Of a DNA stretch of 64,000 bases, positions 9,086 to 18,050 are shown in pieces. This DNA is from Actinomadura viridilutea. Lineage in GTDB: Bacteria; Actinomycetota; Actinomycetes; Streptosporangiales; Streptosporangiaceae. Position 1 is the first letter of the stretch. Each line of letters opens with the position of its first letter. The stretch lies in NCBI GenBank assembly GCA_003001795.1, contig PVNI01000013.1, positions 62,001-126,000 of the forward strand, read 5' to 3'. Below the pieces are notes generated by a model that was not told the origin of the DNA, ran no database searches, and was given only the letters and a program-made list of their open reading frames with translations. A program made the translations under genes and the position numbers.

Positions 9086-10396
9086 TCAGGCGCGGTCGAG
9101 GAAACGGTCAAGAACGCGCACGCCGAAACGCAGCCCGTCCACCGGGACCCTTTCGTCCACCCCGTGGAACATTCCGGAAAAGTCCAAATCCGGGGGAAGT
9201 CGGAGCGGCGCGAAACCGAAGCAGCGCATGCCGAGCCGGGCGAACGCCTTGGCGTCCGTCCCGCCGCTCAGGCAGTACGGGACGGGCAGCGCCCCCGGAT
9301 CCTCCGAGGTCAGGGCGTCCTCCATGGCCTGCACCAGGGCGCCCTCGTAGTCGGTCTCCAGCGCCCGGTCGTGGTAGACGAAATCGCGTTCCACGTCCGG
9401 TCCGAGCAATTCGTCCACGGTCGCGAAGAACTCATCCTCGTATCCGGGGAGGAAACGCCCGTCGACCTCGGCCGTCGCCTTCTGCGGAATGACGTTCGTC
9501 TTGTAGCCGGCGTCCAGCCGCGTCGGGTTGAGCGTGTTCCGCAGCGTCGCCCCGATCATGCGCGCCAGCGGGCCGATCTGCTCCAGGCTCTTCTCCGGCC
9601 GCTCCGGGTCGAACGGCACCCCGTACGCCTGGCACGCCCGCTCCAGGAACGCCCGCACCGTCTTGGTCATCCGGATCGGGAACTCGTGCCGCCCGAGCCG
9701 CGCGACCGCCTCCGCCAGCGCGGTCACCGCGTTGTCCGGGTGCACCATCGACCCGTGCCCGGCGGTCCCCTTGGCCGTCAGCCGCATCCACGCGATGCCC
9801 TTCTCGGCGGCCTCGATCAGGTACATCCGCCGGTCGCCCGGCACGGTCAGGCTGAAGCCGCCGACCTCCCCGATCGCCTCGGTGCACCCTTCGAACAGCT
9901 CCGGATGCTCCTTGACCAGCCACTGGGCGCCCCAGACGCCGCCGGCCTCCTCGTCGGCGGTGAACGCCAGCACCAGGTCCCGCTTGGGCCTGCGCCCCTC
10001 CCGGAGCCGCTGCCGGACGACCGCGAGGATCATCGCGTCCATGTCCTTCATGTCGACGGCGCCGCGGCCCCACACGCACCCGTCCGCGATCTCCCCGCCG
10101 AACGGGTCGCGCGTCCAGTCCTCCTTCTGCGCGGGCACCACGTCCAGATGCCCGTGCAGCAGCAGCGCGTCCCGGCCGGCCTCCTCGCCCTCGACCCGGA
10201 CGACCACGCTCGCCCGCTTGGGGTGCGATTCCAGTACCCGCGGCTCCAGCCCCACCTCGGCGAGCTTCTCCGCGACGTACTCCGCCGCCCCCCGCTCCCC
10301 GGGCCCCGAGTGGTCGCCGGGATTGCTGGTGTCGATCCGGATCAGCTCCTGGCAGAGCCGGACGACCTCGTCCTCCGCGGTCGGCTGAACGGCCAC
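9086..10396 (-). CDS. M20 family metallopeptidase/deacylase
   Basis: A dinuclear zinc hydrolase of the ArgE/DapE/CPG2 family, about 436 residues. Metal-binding motifs are visible: HGHLDVVP (His and Asp), GRGAVDMKD (bridging Asp), and DEEAGG (catalytic Glu and ligand). A dimerisation domain sits between (GTAGHGSMVHPDN). I chose GTG 10396 because AAGGTGA lies six bases upstream; a longer frame starts at ATG 10435 without a ribosome site. The residues do not show whether the substrate is an N-acyl amino acid, a dipeptide or another amide. The gene stands alone, followed on the other strand by tRNA-Leu. Confidence 0.92.
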   Translation of the reverse strand: MAVQPTAEDEVVRLCQELIRIDTSNPGDHSGPGERGAAEYVAEKLAEVGLEPRVLESHPKRASVVVRVEGEEAGRDALLLHGHLDVVPAQKEDWTRDPFGGEIADGCVWGRGAVDMKDMDAMILAVVRQRLREGRRPKRDLVLAFTADEEAGGVWGAQWLVKEHPELFEGCTEAIGEVGGFSLTVPGDRRMYLIEAAEKGIAWMRLTAKGTAGHGSMVHPDNAVTALAEAVARLGRHEFPIRMTKTVRAFLERACQAYGVPFDPERPEKSLEQIGPLARMIGATLRNTLNPTRLDAGYKTNVIPQKATAEVDGRFLPGYEDEFFATVDELLGPDVERDFVYHDRALETDYEGALVQAMEDALTSEDPGALPVPYCLSGGTDAKAFARLGMRCFGFAPLRLPPDLDFSGMFHGVDERVPVDGLRFGVRVLDRFLDRA

Positions 10397-10512
10397 AATG
10401 ATCACCTTCGCACCTGGGCTCGCGTACCCGACCATGGTGCCCCGCGATCGACTTCGCCGCGAGTCAGGACGTTTGGTATCGTGATTCCGCCGCGGCGATC
10501 TGCCGCGTACTC

Positions 10513-10598
10513 GTCCGGGTGGCGGAATAGGCAGACGCGCTAGCTTGAGGTGCTAGTGCCCTTCACAGGGCATGGGGGTTCAAGTCCCCCCTCGGACA
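10513..10598 (+). tRNA. tRNA-Leu, anticodon GAG
   Basis: The 86-nt sequence folds as a class II tRNA. The acceptor stem pairs GTCCGGG with CTCGGAC (one G-T pair), the D-arm is GGCGGAATAGGCAGAC, and the anticodon loop is TTGAGGT with GAG in the middle. There is a long variable arm and a T-arm with GGTTCAAGTCC. The discriminator base is A and CCA is not encoded. It reads CTC codons. Confidence 0.97.
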
Positions 10599-10617
10599 CG
10601 AACCCGAAGCCTCTACG

Positions 10618-10646
10618 GTGCGGGTCGAGCGAGCCTCGACCCGCAC
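10618..10646 (+). terminator. Hairpin terminator after tRNA-Leu
   Basis: Perfect 12-bp arms (GTGCGGGTCGAG and its complement) around a 5-nt loop, 20 bases after the tRNA, followed by TTTG. Confidence 0.85.
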
Positions 10647-10969
10647 TTTGCGTTCATCGACGCTCACACCGCCGTCCGGTACCGCGGCCCCACGCATGGT
10701 TGTGCCGCCGGCTCCCGGGACCGCGGTTTCAGGTCCGCGCCGAGCATGCGCGCCTGCCACCACTCGTCAGCCCGCGCCCGGCGGCCCCTGGAGGTTCGAA
10801 GACCGCGCGTCTCGTGCGACCGGTCCAACGGACGACGCAGACGCCGCCGCGGGACACCGGCTCGTACGACGTCAGACCGCACCGCCGGCAGGAGGCGTCG
10901 AGTCAGCAAGGGAGTCAGCAAGGCCGTGTTCACCTCCCCCAGGCCGTCCGGTCCTTCGACGCCCAGGCC

Positions 10970-11300
10970 GCCGCACCCAGGACGCCCTGCGCCGCTCGGT
11001 CTCGAGCCGCGCACGTTCCTGCTTGGCCTCGGTGATCCACTTGATGACCTCGACGGCATCGGTTCCGGCGTCGAGCGCGGCCCGGTACCGGGCGAGCCGG
11101 CGGCTGCAGGCGCCGGCTTCTTGGTGATCTCCGCCTCGGCTTCTTGATCCACCTGGGTCGTCTGGGCGGCCAGAGCCGCGATGGTCGCCTCGATGCGTTC
11201 CGGTCCGAACGCGGTCGGCAGCCAGGCATCGCTCGGGATCGACGCTTCGGCTTCACGCAGATGGACGACCCGGGGACGGTCGATCTTGTCGGCCGGGGCG
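10970..11300 (-). pseudogene. Relic of a serine recombinase C-terminal region
   Basis: On the minus strand one frame reads DRPRVVHLREAEA, then GPERIEATIAALAAQ. After a frameshift near 11110 another frame reads RLARYRAALDAGTDAVEVIK, then WITEAKQERARLETERRRA. These are the coiled-coil/zinc-ribbon end of large serine recombinases common in actinomycetes. The catalytic N-terminal domain is absent. It lies ~370 bp after tRNA-Leu, consistent with an old integrated element, and joins directly to a methylase fragment. Confidence 0.72.
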
Positions 11301-11320
11301 TGCTCCTGCGGGAGGCTCCA

Positions 11321-11515
11321 GCGGCATGCCCGCGGCAGACCGGCCAAGGTGGACCGCCTCCACCAAGGTCGTTCCGATGCCGCACATCGGGTCGAGGACC
11401 AACGCACCAGGGCTGGTGAACGCCTCGATCACGCGGGCGGCCAGGGCGGGAAGCATCTTGCCCGGCTGCCGCATCGACTCAGGCAGATAGCGGCCTTTGC
11501 GTTGTCGGGCATGAC
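11321..11515 (-). pseudogene. Fragment of a DNA methyltransferase
   Basis: The minus strand reads KMLPALAARVIEAFTSPG followed by LVLDPMCGIGTTLVEAVHLG, which is the SAM-binding start (DPxxGxGTT) of an N4/N6 DNA methylase. The frame breaks at about 11320 where it runs into the recombinase relic. Only about 65 codons remain, so it cannot be functional. It is probably part of the same decayed mobile element. Confidence 0.75.
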
Positions 11516-11818
11516 GGGCCTCAGGCCTGCTTCCACGTGCGCGAAACGACGTCGTTCAGCCCGGTGAGCAGCTCGCGGAACGGCCTGTCGGCGCCGAACG
11601 CGTCGGCCAGCGGCGGCATCGGCCGGTCCCGTCCGGACGCGCGGGTCCAGGACCGCGACGGGCCGGTTCGAGGAAGGGGCGGCGTCGGATCATCCGCGAA
11701 GTCTGACGAGCTCACCAGGCAGGGCGCGTTGAGGCGGTCGCGGCACCCGAGGCAAGTTGGCGACATCGTGTTGATATCTTGCCGACATGCCGTCGATAAA
11801 GAAGCGGGTGTGGGGCTG

Positions 11819-12949
11819 ATGTTCCTCGCCGTTCGTGAGCTGCGGTTCGCCAAGGTCCGGTTCGGGCTGATGGGAGCCGTCGTAGGGTTGATCGCGGTCC
11901 TCATGGTCATGTTGTCCGGGTTGTCGGTGGGGCTGGTCAGGGACGGGGTGTCCGGGCTGCAGAACCTGCCGGTCACCTCGTTCGCGTTCGAGCGCGGCGT
12001 CCAGCACGACTCCGCCTTCTCCCGGAGCGTGGTGAGGATGTCCGCCGTGGACGTCTGGCGGGGCCGGCCGGGTGTGGCGGAGGCGGCCCCCTACGGCAAC
12101 ACGCTCATCAACGCCAAGAGCGACCGGGGCGTGGAGATCGACCTCGCGCTGTTCGGGGTGGCGCCGGAGTCGTTCCTCTCGCCCGAGGTGAGCAAGGGCT
12201 CGCGGCTGAGCGACGCGGACGGCATCGTCGTCAGCGGCACGGCGCTGGACGCCGGCCTGAACATCGGTGACACGATCACGGTCGACCGGCTCGGGACGAA
12301 GCTGCGGGTCGTGGGCGCCACCGCGGGGCAGGACACCTTCGGTCACGTCGACGTGGCCTATGTGCCCCTGCGAACCTGGCAGCTGATCAAGGCCGGGGTG
12401 GCGCCGGGCGACCCCGTGCCCGCGCACGCCACTCAGGACATCACCGCCGTGGCGGTGCGCGCCAAGCCCGGCGCCTCCGTCGACCTGGCCGCCGGAGACG
12501 CCGCCGCCGGCACCGAGAGCCTCACTCTGAAGGAGTCCTTCGGAGCCTCGCCCGGCTATACGGCCGAGACGTCCACGCTCCAGCTCATCCAGGGATTCCT
12601 GTACGTCATCTCCGCGCTGGTCGTCGGGGCGTTCTTCGCGGTCTGGACCATCCAGCGCAAGCACGAGATCGCCGTGCTGCGCGCCATGGGGGCGTCCAGA
12701 GGGTGGCTGCTACGCGACGCACTCGCCCAGGCGTTCATCCTGCTGCTGGCCTCCGTCGCGGTCGGCGCGGGGATCGGTGTCGGCCTCGGCTCGCTCATCA
12801 CCGGGGGAGGCGCGCCGTTCGCGCTCAGCGCGCCCAGTGTCATGACCGCCGCCGCGGGGCTCGTCCTGCTCGGGCTCGTCGGCGCCGGGACCGCCGTAGT
12901 CCGGATCGCGTCCATCGACCCGGCCACCGCCCTCGGAGGAAACCGATGA
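11819..12949 (+). CDS. ABC transporter permease, FtsX/MacB type
   Basis: A 376-residue membrane protein with one transmembrane helix near the N-terminus, a ~200-residue extracellular domain and three helices at the end. The last part carries the FtsX-like signature FAVWTIQRKHEIAVLRAMGA. It pairs with the ATPase whose ATG overlaps its stop codon. The pair resembles exporters/mechanotransmission complexes for peptides or lipids. I placed the start at ATG 11819, directly before the first membrane helix; a GTG three codons upstream is also possible and no strong ribosome site decides. A much longer upstream frame has non-coding character. Downstream TetR regulator suggests inducible control. Confidence 0.9.
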   Translation: MFLAVRELRFAKVRFGLMGAVVGLIAVLMVMLSGLSVGLVRDGVSGLQNLPVTSFAFERGVQHDSAFSRSVVRMSAVDVWRGRPGVAEAAPYGNTLINAKSDRGVEIDLALFGVAPESFLSPEVSKGSRLSDADGIVVSGTALDAGLNIGDTITVDRLGTKLRVVGATAGQDTFGHVDVAYVPLRTWQLIKAGVAPGDPVPAHATQDITAVAVRAKPGASVDLAAGDAAAGTESLTLKESFGASPGYTAETSTLQLIQGFLYVISALVVGAFFAVWTIQRKHEIAVLRAMGASRGWLLRDALAQAFILLLASVAVGAGIGVGLGSLITGGGAPFALSAPSVMTAAAGLVLLGLVGAGTAVVRIASIDPATALGGNR

Positions 12950-13680
12950 CCGACCAGGCCACGCCCGCCGCCGAAGCGCAGGAAGGCGCCACCGGCGCGC
13001 CCGACCGTCCGGGACTGCACATGGAGGGGGTCTGCCTCCAGCACGGCGACGGCACCGAGACCGTGCAGGCCCTCGACAACGTCGACCTCGTCGTTCGCCC
13101 CGGCGAGCTGGCCGCGATCGTCGGCCCCTCCGGCGCCGGCAAGTCGAGCCTGCTCGCGGTGGCCGGCGGCCTCGCCCGCCCGGACCGGGGCACGGTCACG
13201 GTCGCCGGGATCGACATCACGGCCGCCAGTGCCAGGACCAGGGCGAAGCTGCGGCGCGAGCACATCGGGTTCGTCTTCCAGTCCGGCAACCTGGTCCCGG
13301 CGCTCACCGCCCTCGACCAGCTCCGGCTGCCGCTGCGGTTCCGGCCGCGCCGCGAGCGTTCCGGCCGCTCCGCGCTCGCGCTGCTGGAGGACGTGGGGAT
13401 GGCGGACAAGGCCGACCGGTACCCGCACCAGATGTCCGGCGGGGAGCGGCAGCGGGTCGGCATCGCCCGGGCCCTGGTGACCGGGCCGAGCGTGCTGCTC
13501 GTCGACGAGCCCACCGCCGCCCTGGACCGGGCGCGCAGCCACGACATCGTCCGGCTGCTCGCCCGCGAAGCCCGGCAGCACCACGTGGCGGCCGTCATGG
13601 TGACCCATGACCACGACGTCCTCGAACACTGTGACACCGTGTACGAGATGATCGACGGGCGACTGGCCGCACTCGGCTGA
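12946..13680 (+). CDS. ABC transporter ATP-binding protein (MacB/LolD type)
   Basis: A 244-residue ATPase that powers the overlapping permease. Walker A is GPSGAGKS, the signature is MSGGERQRVGIARAL, Walker B is VLLVDEPTAALD, and the switch His is in VTHDHD. The start overlaps the permease stop as ATGA, so the two are translationally coupled. The first ~25 residues are a polar extension. Substrate unknown; the MacB-like class usually exports antibiotics, peptides or lipids. Confidence 0.95.
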   Translation: MTDQATPAAEAQEGATGAPDRPGLHMEGVCLQHGDGTETVQALDNVDLVVRPGELAAIVGPSGAGKSSLLAVAGGLARPDRGTVTVAGIDITAASARTRAKLRREHIGFVFQSGNLVPALTALDQLRLPLRFRPRRERSGRSALALLEDVGMADKADRYPHQMSGGERQRVGIARALVTGPSVLLVDEPTAALDRARSHDIVRLLAREARQHHVAAVMVTHDHDVLEHCDTVYEMIDGRLAALG

Positions 13681-13724
13681 CGGGCAGTCCCGCCAGCGCC
13701 GCGGCCGGTGAGAGAGGGGGCAGT

Positions 13725-14318
13725 GTGCCGAAGATCCAGGCGCCGACCGTCGCCGAGCATCGGGCCGCGCAGCGGGCGGCCCTGCTCGACGCCGCCCGCG
13801 CCCTGCTCTCCGAGGAGACCGAGCGAGCCCCCAGCCTGGCGGCGGTCGCCCGCCGGGCCGGGCTCGCCCGCTCCAGCGTGTACGCCTACTTCTCGTCCCG
13901 CGACGATCTGCTCGACGCCCTCATCGTCGACACCTTCCCCCGCTGGTCGGCGTACGTCCGGCAGCAGATGGACAAGGCCAGGACCCCCGGCGACCGTGTC
14001 CTGGCCTACGTCAACGCCAACCTCCGCCTCGTCGCCCGCGGAGACCACGCGCTGGCCCGCGCCCTCGCGGCAACCGGCCGCACCGACGCACTCGCCAACT
14101 CAAGCCGCCTCCTCCATGACGAACTCCAGACGCCGCTCCGCGCGGCCCTGGCCGACCACGGCGCGTACGACCCCGACCGGACCGCCGAACTCGTCCAGTC
14201 CCTCGTCTACACCCTGAGCCGGATGATCGAGGACGGCCTGTCCGAACGCGCGGCCCGCCGCCTCGCCCGCGAACTGCTCGCCCCCTACCTGAACTCCACG
14301 CCGACACGTCCGACGTGA
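13725..14318 (+). CDS. TetR family regulator
   Basis: A 197-residue regulator starting at GTG 13725 behind GAGAGGGGG. The helix-turn-helix is at residues ~30-60 (SLAAVARRAGLARSSVYAYF). The C-terminal ligand domain is alpha-helical and not assignable to a known inducer class. It lies 44 bp after the ABC ATPase on the same strand, so it most likely controls that exporter as part of one operon. I see no convincing palindrome in front of the permease gene. Confidence 0.93.
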   Translation: MPKIQAPTVAEHRAAQRAALLDAARALLSEETERAPSLAAVARRAGLARSSVYAYFSSRDDLLDALIVDTFPRWSAYVRQQMDKARTPGDRVLAYVNANLRLVARGDHALARALAATGRTDALANSSRLLHDELQTPLRAALADHGAYDPDRTAELVQSLVYTLSRMIEDGLSERAARRLARELLAPYLNSTPTRPT

Positions 14319-14369
14319 CGGCCGTCCCACGTCGACATCGTGCCGGTGGCGTCACTGAGGCTGTCGCCC

Positions 14370-14590
14370 CCGTGGACACACACCGAACGCGGCAGGGGAC
14401 GGCGTGGTGACCACGATGCCGACGACGTCGCGCCCGCTCTGGACGCGCAGTCCGAAGCCCTAGCGTCCGCGCTCGTCCGCGACCTCGCCCATGGCGGTGA
14501 CCCCGGGCATGTCGGCGGCCGCGCGGTAGGCGGCGGCACGCGCCTACGGCGGTGCGGGGACCTGGCTGAGCAGGTCGAACACTCAGCTCT
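14370..14590 (-). pseudogene. Relic of a CU044_5270-family protein C-terminus
   Basis: The minus strand reads VFDLLSQVPAPP, stop, ARAAAYRAAADMPGVTAMG, then EVADERGR, stop, GFGLRVQSGRDVVGIVV. This resembles the end of CU044_5270-family proteins, which in actinomycetes are usually encoded next to an ECF sigma factor. Two in-frame TAG codons and loss of the N-terminal part mark it as decayed. Family assignment is from memory of the pattern, not a search. Confidence 0.6.
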
Positions 14591-14635
14591 TCAGGAGCTG
14601 GAGCACCGGTCGTAGACGAGCGACCGTGTCCGGGC

Positions 14636-15058
14636 GTGCGAGCACTGGCCGTGCAGCAGGAGGCACGTGGCCTGGCGGTCCTCGGCGACGCGGCCGGCAC
14701 CGGCCGCGGGTTCGACAACGCGCGTGAGCTGACCGCGCAGGCCGCCGAACACCCCGAGGATGAACCGCCGTGGATTTACTTCTTCAATCCCGACATGCTC
14801 ACCATGCAGCACGGGCTCGCCTGCCAGTACTTGGGACGGCATAAGAAGGCGGTCGAGCTGCTGACGGCTGGACTCGACGCGCTGTCGCCCGAGGTGCGTC
14901 ACGCCGAATGGGTGGCGTACTACCGCCTTGATCAGACGCGGTCTCTGCGAGCACTGCACGAGGATGCAGAGGCCGCACGAGTCCTCGACGAGGTCGCCGA
15001 CCTTGCCGAGCGTCTCGGCTCGGCGCGGCTTGCCCGGCAGGCGGCGGCGCTTCGCTGA
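14636..15058 (+). pseudogene. Truncated C-terminus of a TPR-containing XRE-type regulator
   Basis: The 140-residue frame reads AEHPEDEPPWIYFFNPDMLT and then TPR-like helices (YLGRHKKAVELLTAGLDAL, ARVLDEVADLAERLGSARL). These are typical of the sensor half of actinomycete helix-turn-helix regulators with TPR repeats. The DNA-binding part and much of the TPR region are missing, and the sequence before it is a relic of another gene on the other strand. A short protein could still be made from the GTG at 14636, but it is more likely a remnant. Confidence 0.6.
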
Positions 15059-15295
15059 CGCGGCGACGCCCCGCCGTGGTGTCCCAGCTTGTCGCCGAGG
15101 GCGTGTTCCTGACGGCCCCCTCCCCCTGCCGTCTGCTGTGGTGCACGTTGCTGTGGGGTGATGCTGCGCACCTGCACGCGGCCACCCGGCGCTCGGTCTC
15201 GACCCGGCCCGGAACGTATTCACCGCCCCCGAGAGGCGGGGATGAGGACGCCAGAACAGAAGGCATCGCCCTGCCCGGCCCGTACCTTGGATCGT

Positions 15296-15829
15296 ATGCC
15301 GGTGGGAACTCTCTTGGTCAGACGTGCCCGACCAGAGGACGCCGAGGCGGTCAGCACCGTCCATGTGAGGTCCTGGCAGGCGGCCTACCGGGGACTCGTC
15401 CCGCAGTGGTACCTGGACGAGCTGGATCCCCGGCAGCGGCGACCGGTGTGGGAACGCCGTATCAGGGAGGCGGACTGGCCTCGGAGCGGCCTTCTCGTCG
15501 CGGTGCGGGACGAACGGGTCGTGGGGTTCCTGGGCATGAACCCGGTCCGGGACCACGACCTGTCCCCCGAGATGGTCGGGGAGGTCGCGACGATCTACGT
15601 CGACCCGCGGCACTGGGGTGAGGGCGTCGGCGGCCGGCTCATGCGCGCGGGGCTGGAGAACCTGGCGAGCGCGGGGTACCGGGAGGCCGCCCTGTGGGTG
15701 CTGAAGGGCAACGACCGGACGCGGCGCTTCTACGAGGCGGGCGGCTGGCGCGCGGACGGCACCGTGAAGCAGGATGACACGCGAGGGTTCCCGCTTGAGG
15801 AGGTCCGCTACCGCCGCGTCCTGCGCTGA
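15296..15829 (+). CDS. GNAT family N-acetyltransferase
   Basis: A ~177-residue acetyltransferase. It starts with VRRARPEDAEAVSTVHVRSW, typical of RimI-like proteins. The acetyl-CoA loop is visible as DPRHWGEGVGGRLM, and the end motif as GNDRTRRFYEAGGW. I chose ATG 15296, which fits the family start. An upstream in-frame ATG at 15242 has a better ribosome site (GAGAGGCGGGG) and would add 18 residues. The acceptor cannot be told. It stands alone. Confidence 0.9.
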   Translation: MPVGTLLVRRARPEDAEAVSTVHVRSWQAAYRGLVPQWYLDELDPRQRRPVWERRIREADWPRSGLLVAVRDERVVGFLGMNPVRDHDLSPEMVGEVATIYVDPRHWGEGVGGRLMRAGLENLASAGYREAALWVLKGNDRTRRFYEAGGWRADGTVKQDDTRGFPLEEVRYRRVLR

Positions 15830-15937
15830 GCTGTCGCCCCCATGGCAGGCACCGGCAGGTAGCGTCAAGTACCGGCAGGGATCAGCAGGCACCCGGGCGG
15901 GTGTAAAGGCGGCTCGCAGGCTGCGGAGGAGACTGGC

Positions 15938-16669
15938 GTGACGGGGCTGGGGACGCTGCTCGACGTCGTGGCCATCGCGGTCGGCACGGTGGCCGGTGTG
16001 CTGCTCGGCGACCGCGTCTCCAAGAAGCAGCGCGACCTGGTGCTCGGCGCCATCGCCCTGTTCATCATCGTCCTGGGGGTGCAGCAGGCGACCCAGGCGC
16101 TGACCGGCCCGTTCGCCGAGCGGATCGGCGATGCGGCGGCCCTGGTGGTGCTGGGGTCGCTGGTGGTCGGCGGGCTGCTGGGCGGGCTGGTCGACATCGA
16201 GTGGCAGCTCAGGCGGCTCGGCATGTTCCTCGAGCGCCGCTTCTCCTCCGACGGCGAAGGAACGTTCCTCACCGGGTTCCTGGCCGCCACGCTGCTGTTC
16301 TGCATCGGTCCCATGGCCGTCCTCGGCTCCCTCGAGGACGGCCTCCGGGGGAACGTCCAGATCCTGGCGGTGAAGTCCCTCATGGACGGGTTCGCCGCGC
16401 TGGCCCTCGCCTCCGGACTCGGCTGGGGTGTCGGTTTCTCACTCCTGCCCCTGGGCGTCTACCAGGGCGGGCTGACACTCATCGCGAAGGCGGCCGGAGC
16501 CGGCATCGATCCGGTGGTGGTGAGCTGCATGTCGGCCATCGGCGGGGTCCTCGTGCTCGGTGTGGGAGTGCGGATGCTCGAACTGAAGGAAATCCCGGTG
16601 GCGAACCTGCTGCCTGCGCTCGTGGCGGGGCCGCTGGCCACCGTCGTGATCCTTTCCGTACAGAGCTGA
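15938..16669 (+). CDS. DUF554 family membrane protein
   Basis: A 243-residue integral membrane protein with about six or seven helices. It starts GTG 15938 behind CGGAGGAG. The DUF554 (YdfK/YqgA) hallmarks are present: an N-terminal GT(V/L)AG-type segment (VAIAVGTVAGVLLGDRVS), the central GFLAATLLFCIGPMAVLGSL segment and a late GVGVRMLELKEIPVANLLPA segment. The family's function is not established; transport of a small solute has been suggested. No partner gene is adjacent. Confidence 0.93.
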   Translation: MTGLGTLLDVVAIAVGTVAGVLLGDRVSKKQRDLVLGAIALFIIVLGVQQATQALTGPFAERIGDAAALVVLGSLVVGGLLGGLVDIEWQLRRLGMFLERRFSSDGEGTFLTGFLAATLLFCIGPMAVLGSLEDGLRGNVQILAVKSLMDGFAALALASGLGWGVGFSLLPLGVYQGGLTLIAKAAGAGIDPVVVSCMSAIGGVLVLGVGVRMLELKEIPVANLLPALVAGPLATVVILSVQS

Positions 16670-16740
16670 GGTGCGCGCGAACGGACATCACGCCCCTCAC
16701 CCGCCCGCAGGGGACATCGGGGCGGACGTCAACCGTTCAC

Positions 16741-16903
16741 CCGTGAGGCACCGGGGTGGGTCCACTTCAATTTCCCCGACCCGGATCTGACCTACTGACG
16801 GAACGCCAATTACGCGGAGAACTTCGCGCGGTTGCGGAAGAGCAAGGCTGACTACGCCCCGGACAGCGTGTTCCGTCTCCAGCAGTCGGTTCCGGGCGGC
16901 TGA
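16741..16903 (+). pseudogene. Relic of the BBE end of a FAD-linked oxidase
   Basis: One frame reads GWVHFNFPDPDLTY, a TGA stop, then NANYAENFARLRKSKADYAP and FRLQQSVPGG before the final TGA. This is the berberine-bridge-enzyme C-terminal motif (YxxNxxRLxxxKxxxDPxxxFR). The rest of the ~450-residue oxidase is missing. Confidence 0.7.
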
Positions 16904-17055
16904 CATGACCCCGGAATCACAAATCCCGGCGGCCACCGTCCCGACCACGCCCATTCGGGCGGCGCTCGTCTTGGGGTGGCGACGGGGCGGGCACGGTGGG
17001 CGGCGCCAGGTCCCGCGGACCGGCGCCGGTGGCGGTCCGCGGGACGGTGCCGCGG

Positions 17056-17769
17056 TCAGTCCGCGGTGCGCTGGGCGAAGAGGTAGGCGCGGTCGGTGGA
17101 GAGCTCGATGCCGGGGTAGGGGCGCCGTTCGACCCTGGCGTCGACGGCGAAGCCCGCGGCCTCCAGCAACCCGGCGACGTGCGCGGGGTCGAGCAGGCAG
17201 CCGTCCAGGGAGACGGCGTGGCCGAACCATTCGTCCAGGTGCACCTTCTGGTCGCCGACGTGGAAGGCGAGCAGCAGGCGCCCGCCGGGACGCAGCACCC
17301 GGGCGAACTCGGTGAACACGGCAGGCAGCAGCTCCGGCGGCGTGTGGATGATCGAGTAGAGGGACATCAGCCCCGTCCACTGCCGGTCGGCGGCCGGCAG
17401 CGCGGTGATCGATCCCTCGTGGAACGCGATGTCGGGGTGCAGGCCGCGGGCGAGCTCGACCATCCGGGGGGACAGGTCGACGCCGATGATCGGAAGACCG
17501 AGGTCGGCGACGAACCGGGTGATGTGGCCGGGGCCGCATCCGACGTCGGCGGCCATGGGGTCGCCGACCTGCGGGCCCAGGGCCTTCACCTGGTGGGCGA
17601 AGGCCTCGATCAGCCCCCGGTCCAGCGGCTTGTCCCGCAGTTCGTCGGTGTACTGCGCCGCGTAGTCCTCGGCGACCGTGTCATAGGTGGCCCGAACCGT
17701 CTCATCAATGGCGGGATCACTGTCCACGGCCGAATCTCCGACGCCTTCCGTTTTGCTTGTCGTGTTCAT
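17056..17769 (-). CDS. Class I SAM-dependent methyltransferase
   Basis: A 237-residue methyltransferase. SAM motif I is ADVGCGPGHITRFVADLG; the acidic loop is IIGVDLSPRMVELA; motif II/III lies in LYSIIHTPPE and FARVLRPGGRLLLAFH. An N-terminal helix (TYDTVAEDYAAQYTDEL) is typical of small-molecule methyltransferases. I use ATG 17769 although no strong ribosome site precedes it; a longer frame reaches 17958 but that part reads on the other strand as a decayed hydrolase. Substrate unknown. It is convergent with no operon partner. Confidence 0.88.
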   Translation of the reverse strand: MNTTSKTEGVGDSAVDSDPAIDETVRATYDTVAEDYAAQYTDELRDKPLDRGLIEAFAHQVKALGPQVGDPMAADVGCGPGHITRFVADLGLPIIGVDLSPRMVELARGLHPDIAFHEGSITALPAADRQWTGLMSLYSIIHTPPELLPAVFTEFARVLRPGGRLLLAFHVGDQKVHLDEWFGHAVSLDGCLLDPAHVAGLLEAAGFAVDARVERRPYPGIELSTDRAYLFAQRTAD

Positions 17770-17778
17770 CTGGAGACC

Positions 17779-17925
17779 GGTGACCCCACCGGCACACCCG
17801 TGATCATGCAACACGGCAGCCCCGGCGCCCCGCTGTTCTGGGACAAGTGGCGGATTGCGGCCGCGGCGCGCGGGGTGCGGCTGCCCTGCTACGCCCGTCC
17901 CGGTTACGCCGTGGCCTCGGTCCCC
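17779..17925 (+). pseudogene. Relic of an alpha/beta hydrolase N-terminus
   Basis: The plus strand reads DPTGTPVIMQHGSPGAPLFW and then GVRLPCYARPGYA. This is the oxyanion-hole strand (HGSPG) and following strand (DRPGYG-like) of alpha/beta hydrolases. The frame has no catalytic nucleophile and ends at 17964. It overlaps the 5' region of the methyltransferase on the other strand. Confidence 0.55.
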
Positions 17926-18002
17926 TGCCTGCCACACCTTCCCGTTCCTGCGGGGCACTCCTGACAGTACGGGGCGAGGAAGCCGCCCCTTCTCATCGAC
18001 AA

Positions 18003-18014
18003 ATCACGATGATA
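18003..18014 (+). promoter_or_regulatory. Candidate operator for the CmtR-like regulator
   Basis: ATCACGATGATA, 37 bases before the methyltransferase start, matches 11 of 12 bases with ATCGCGATGATA, which lies directly before the ArsR-type gene at 20868. The shared motif in front of both transcription units suggests one regulator acts on both. This is an inference from two sites only. Confidence 0.4.
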
Positions 18015-18050
18015 TTTATGTATCCCGATGATTCGGGAAGGGGCACCGGG

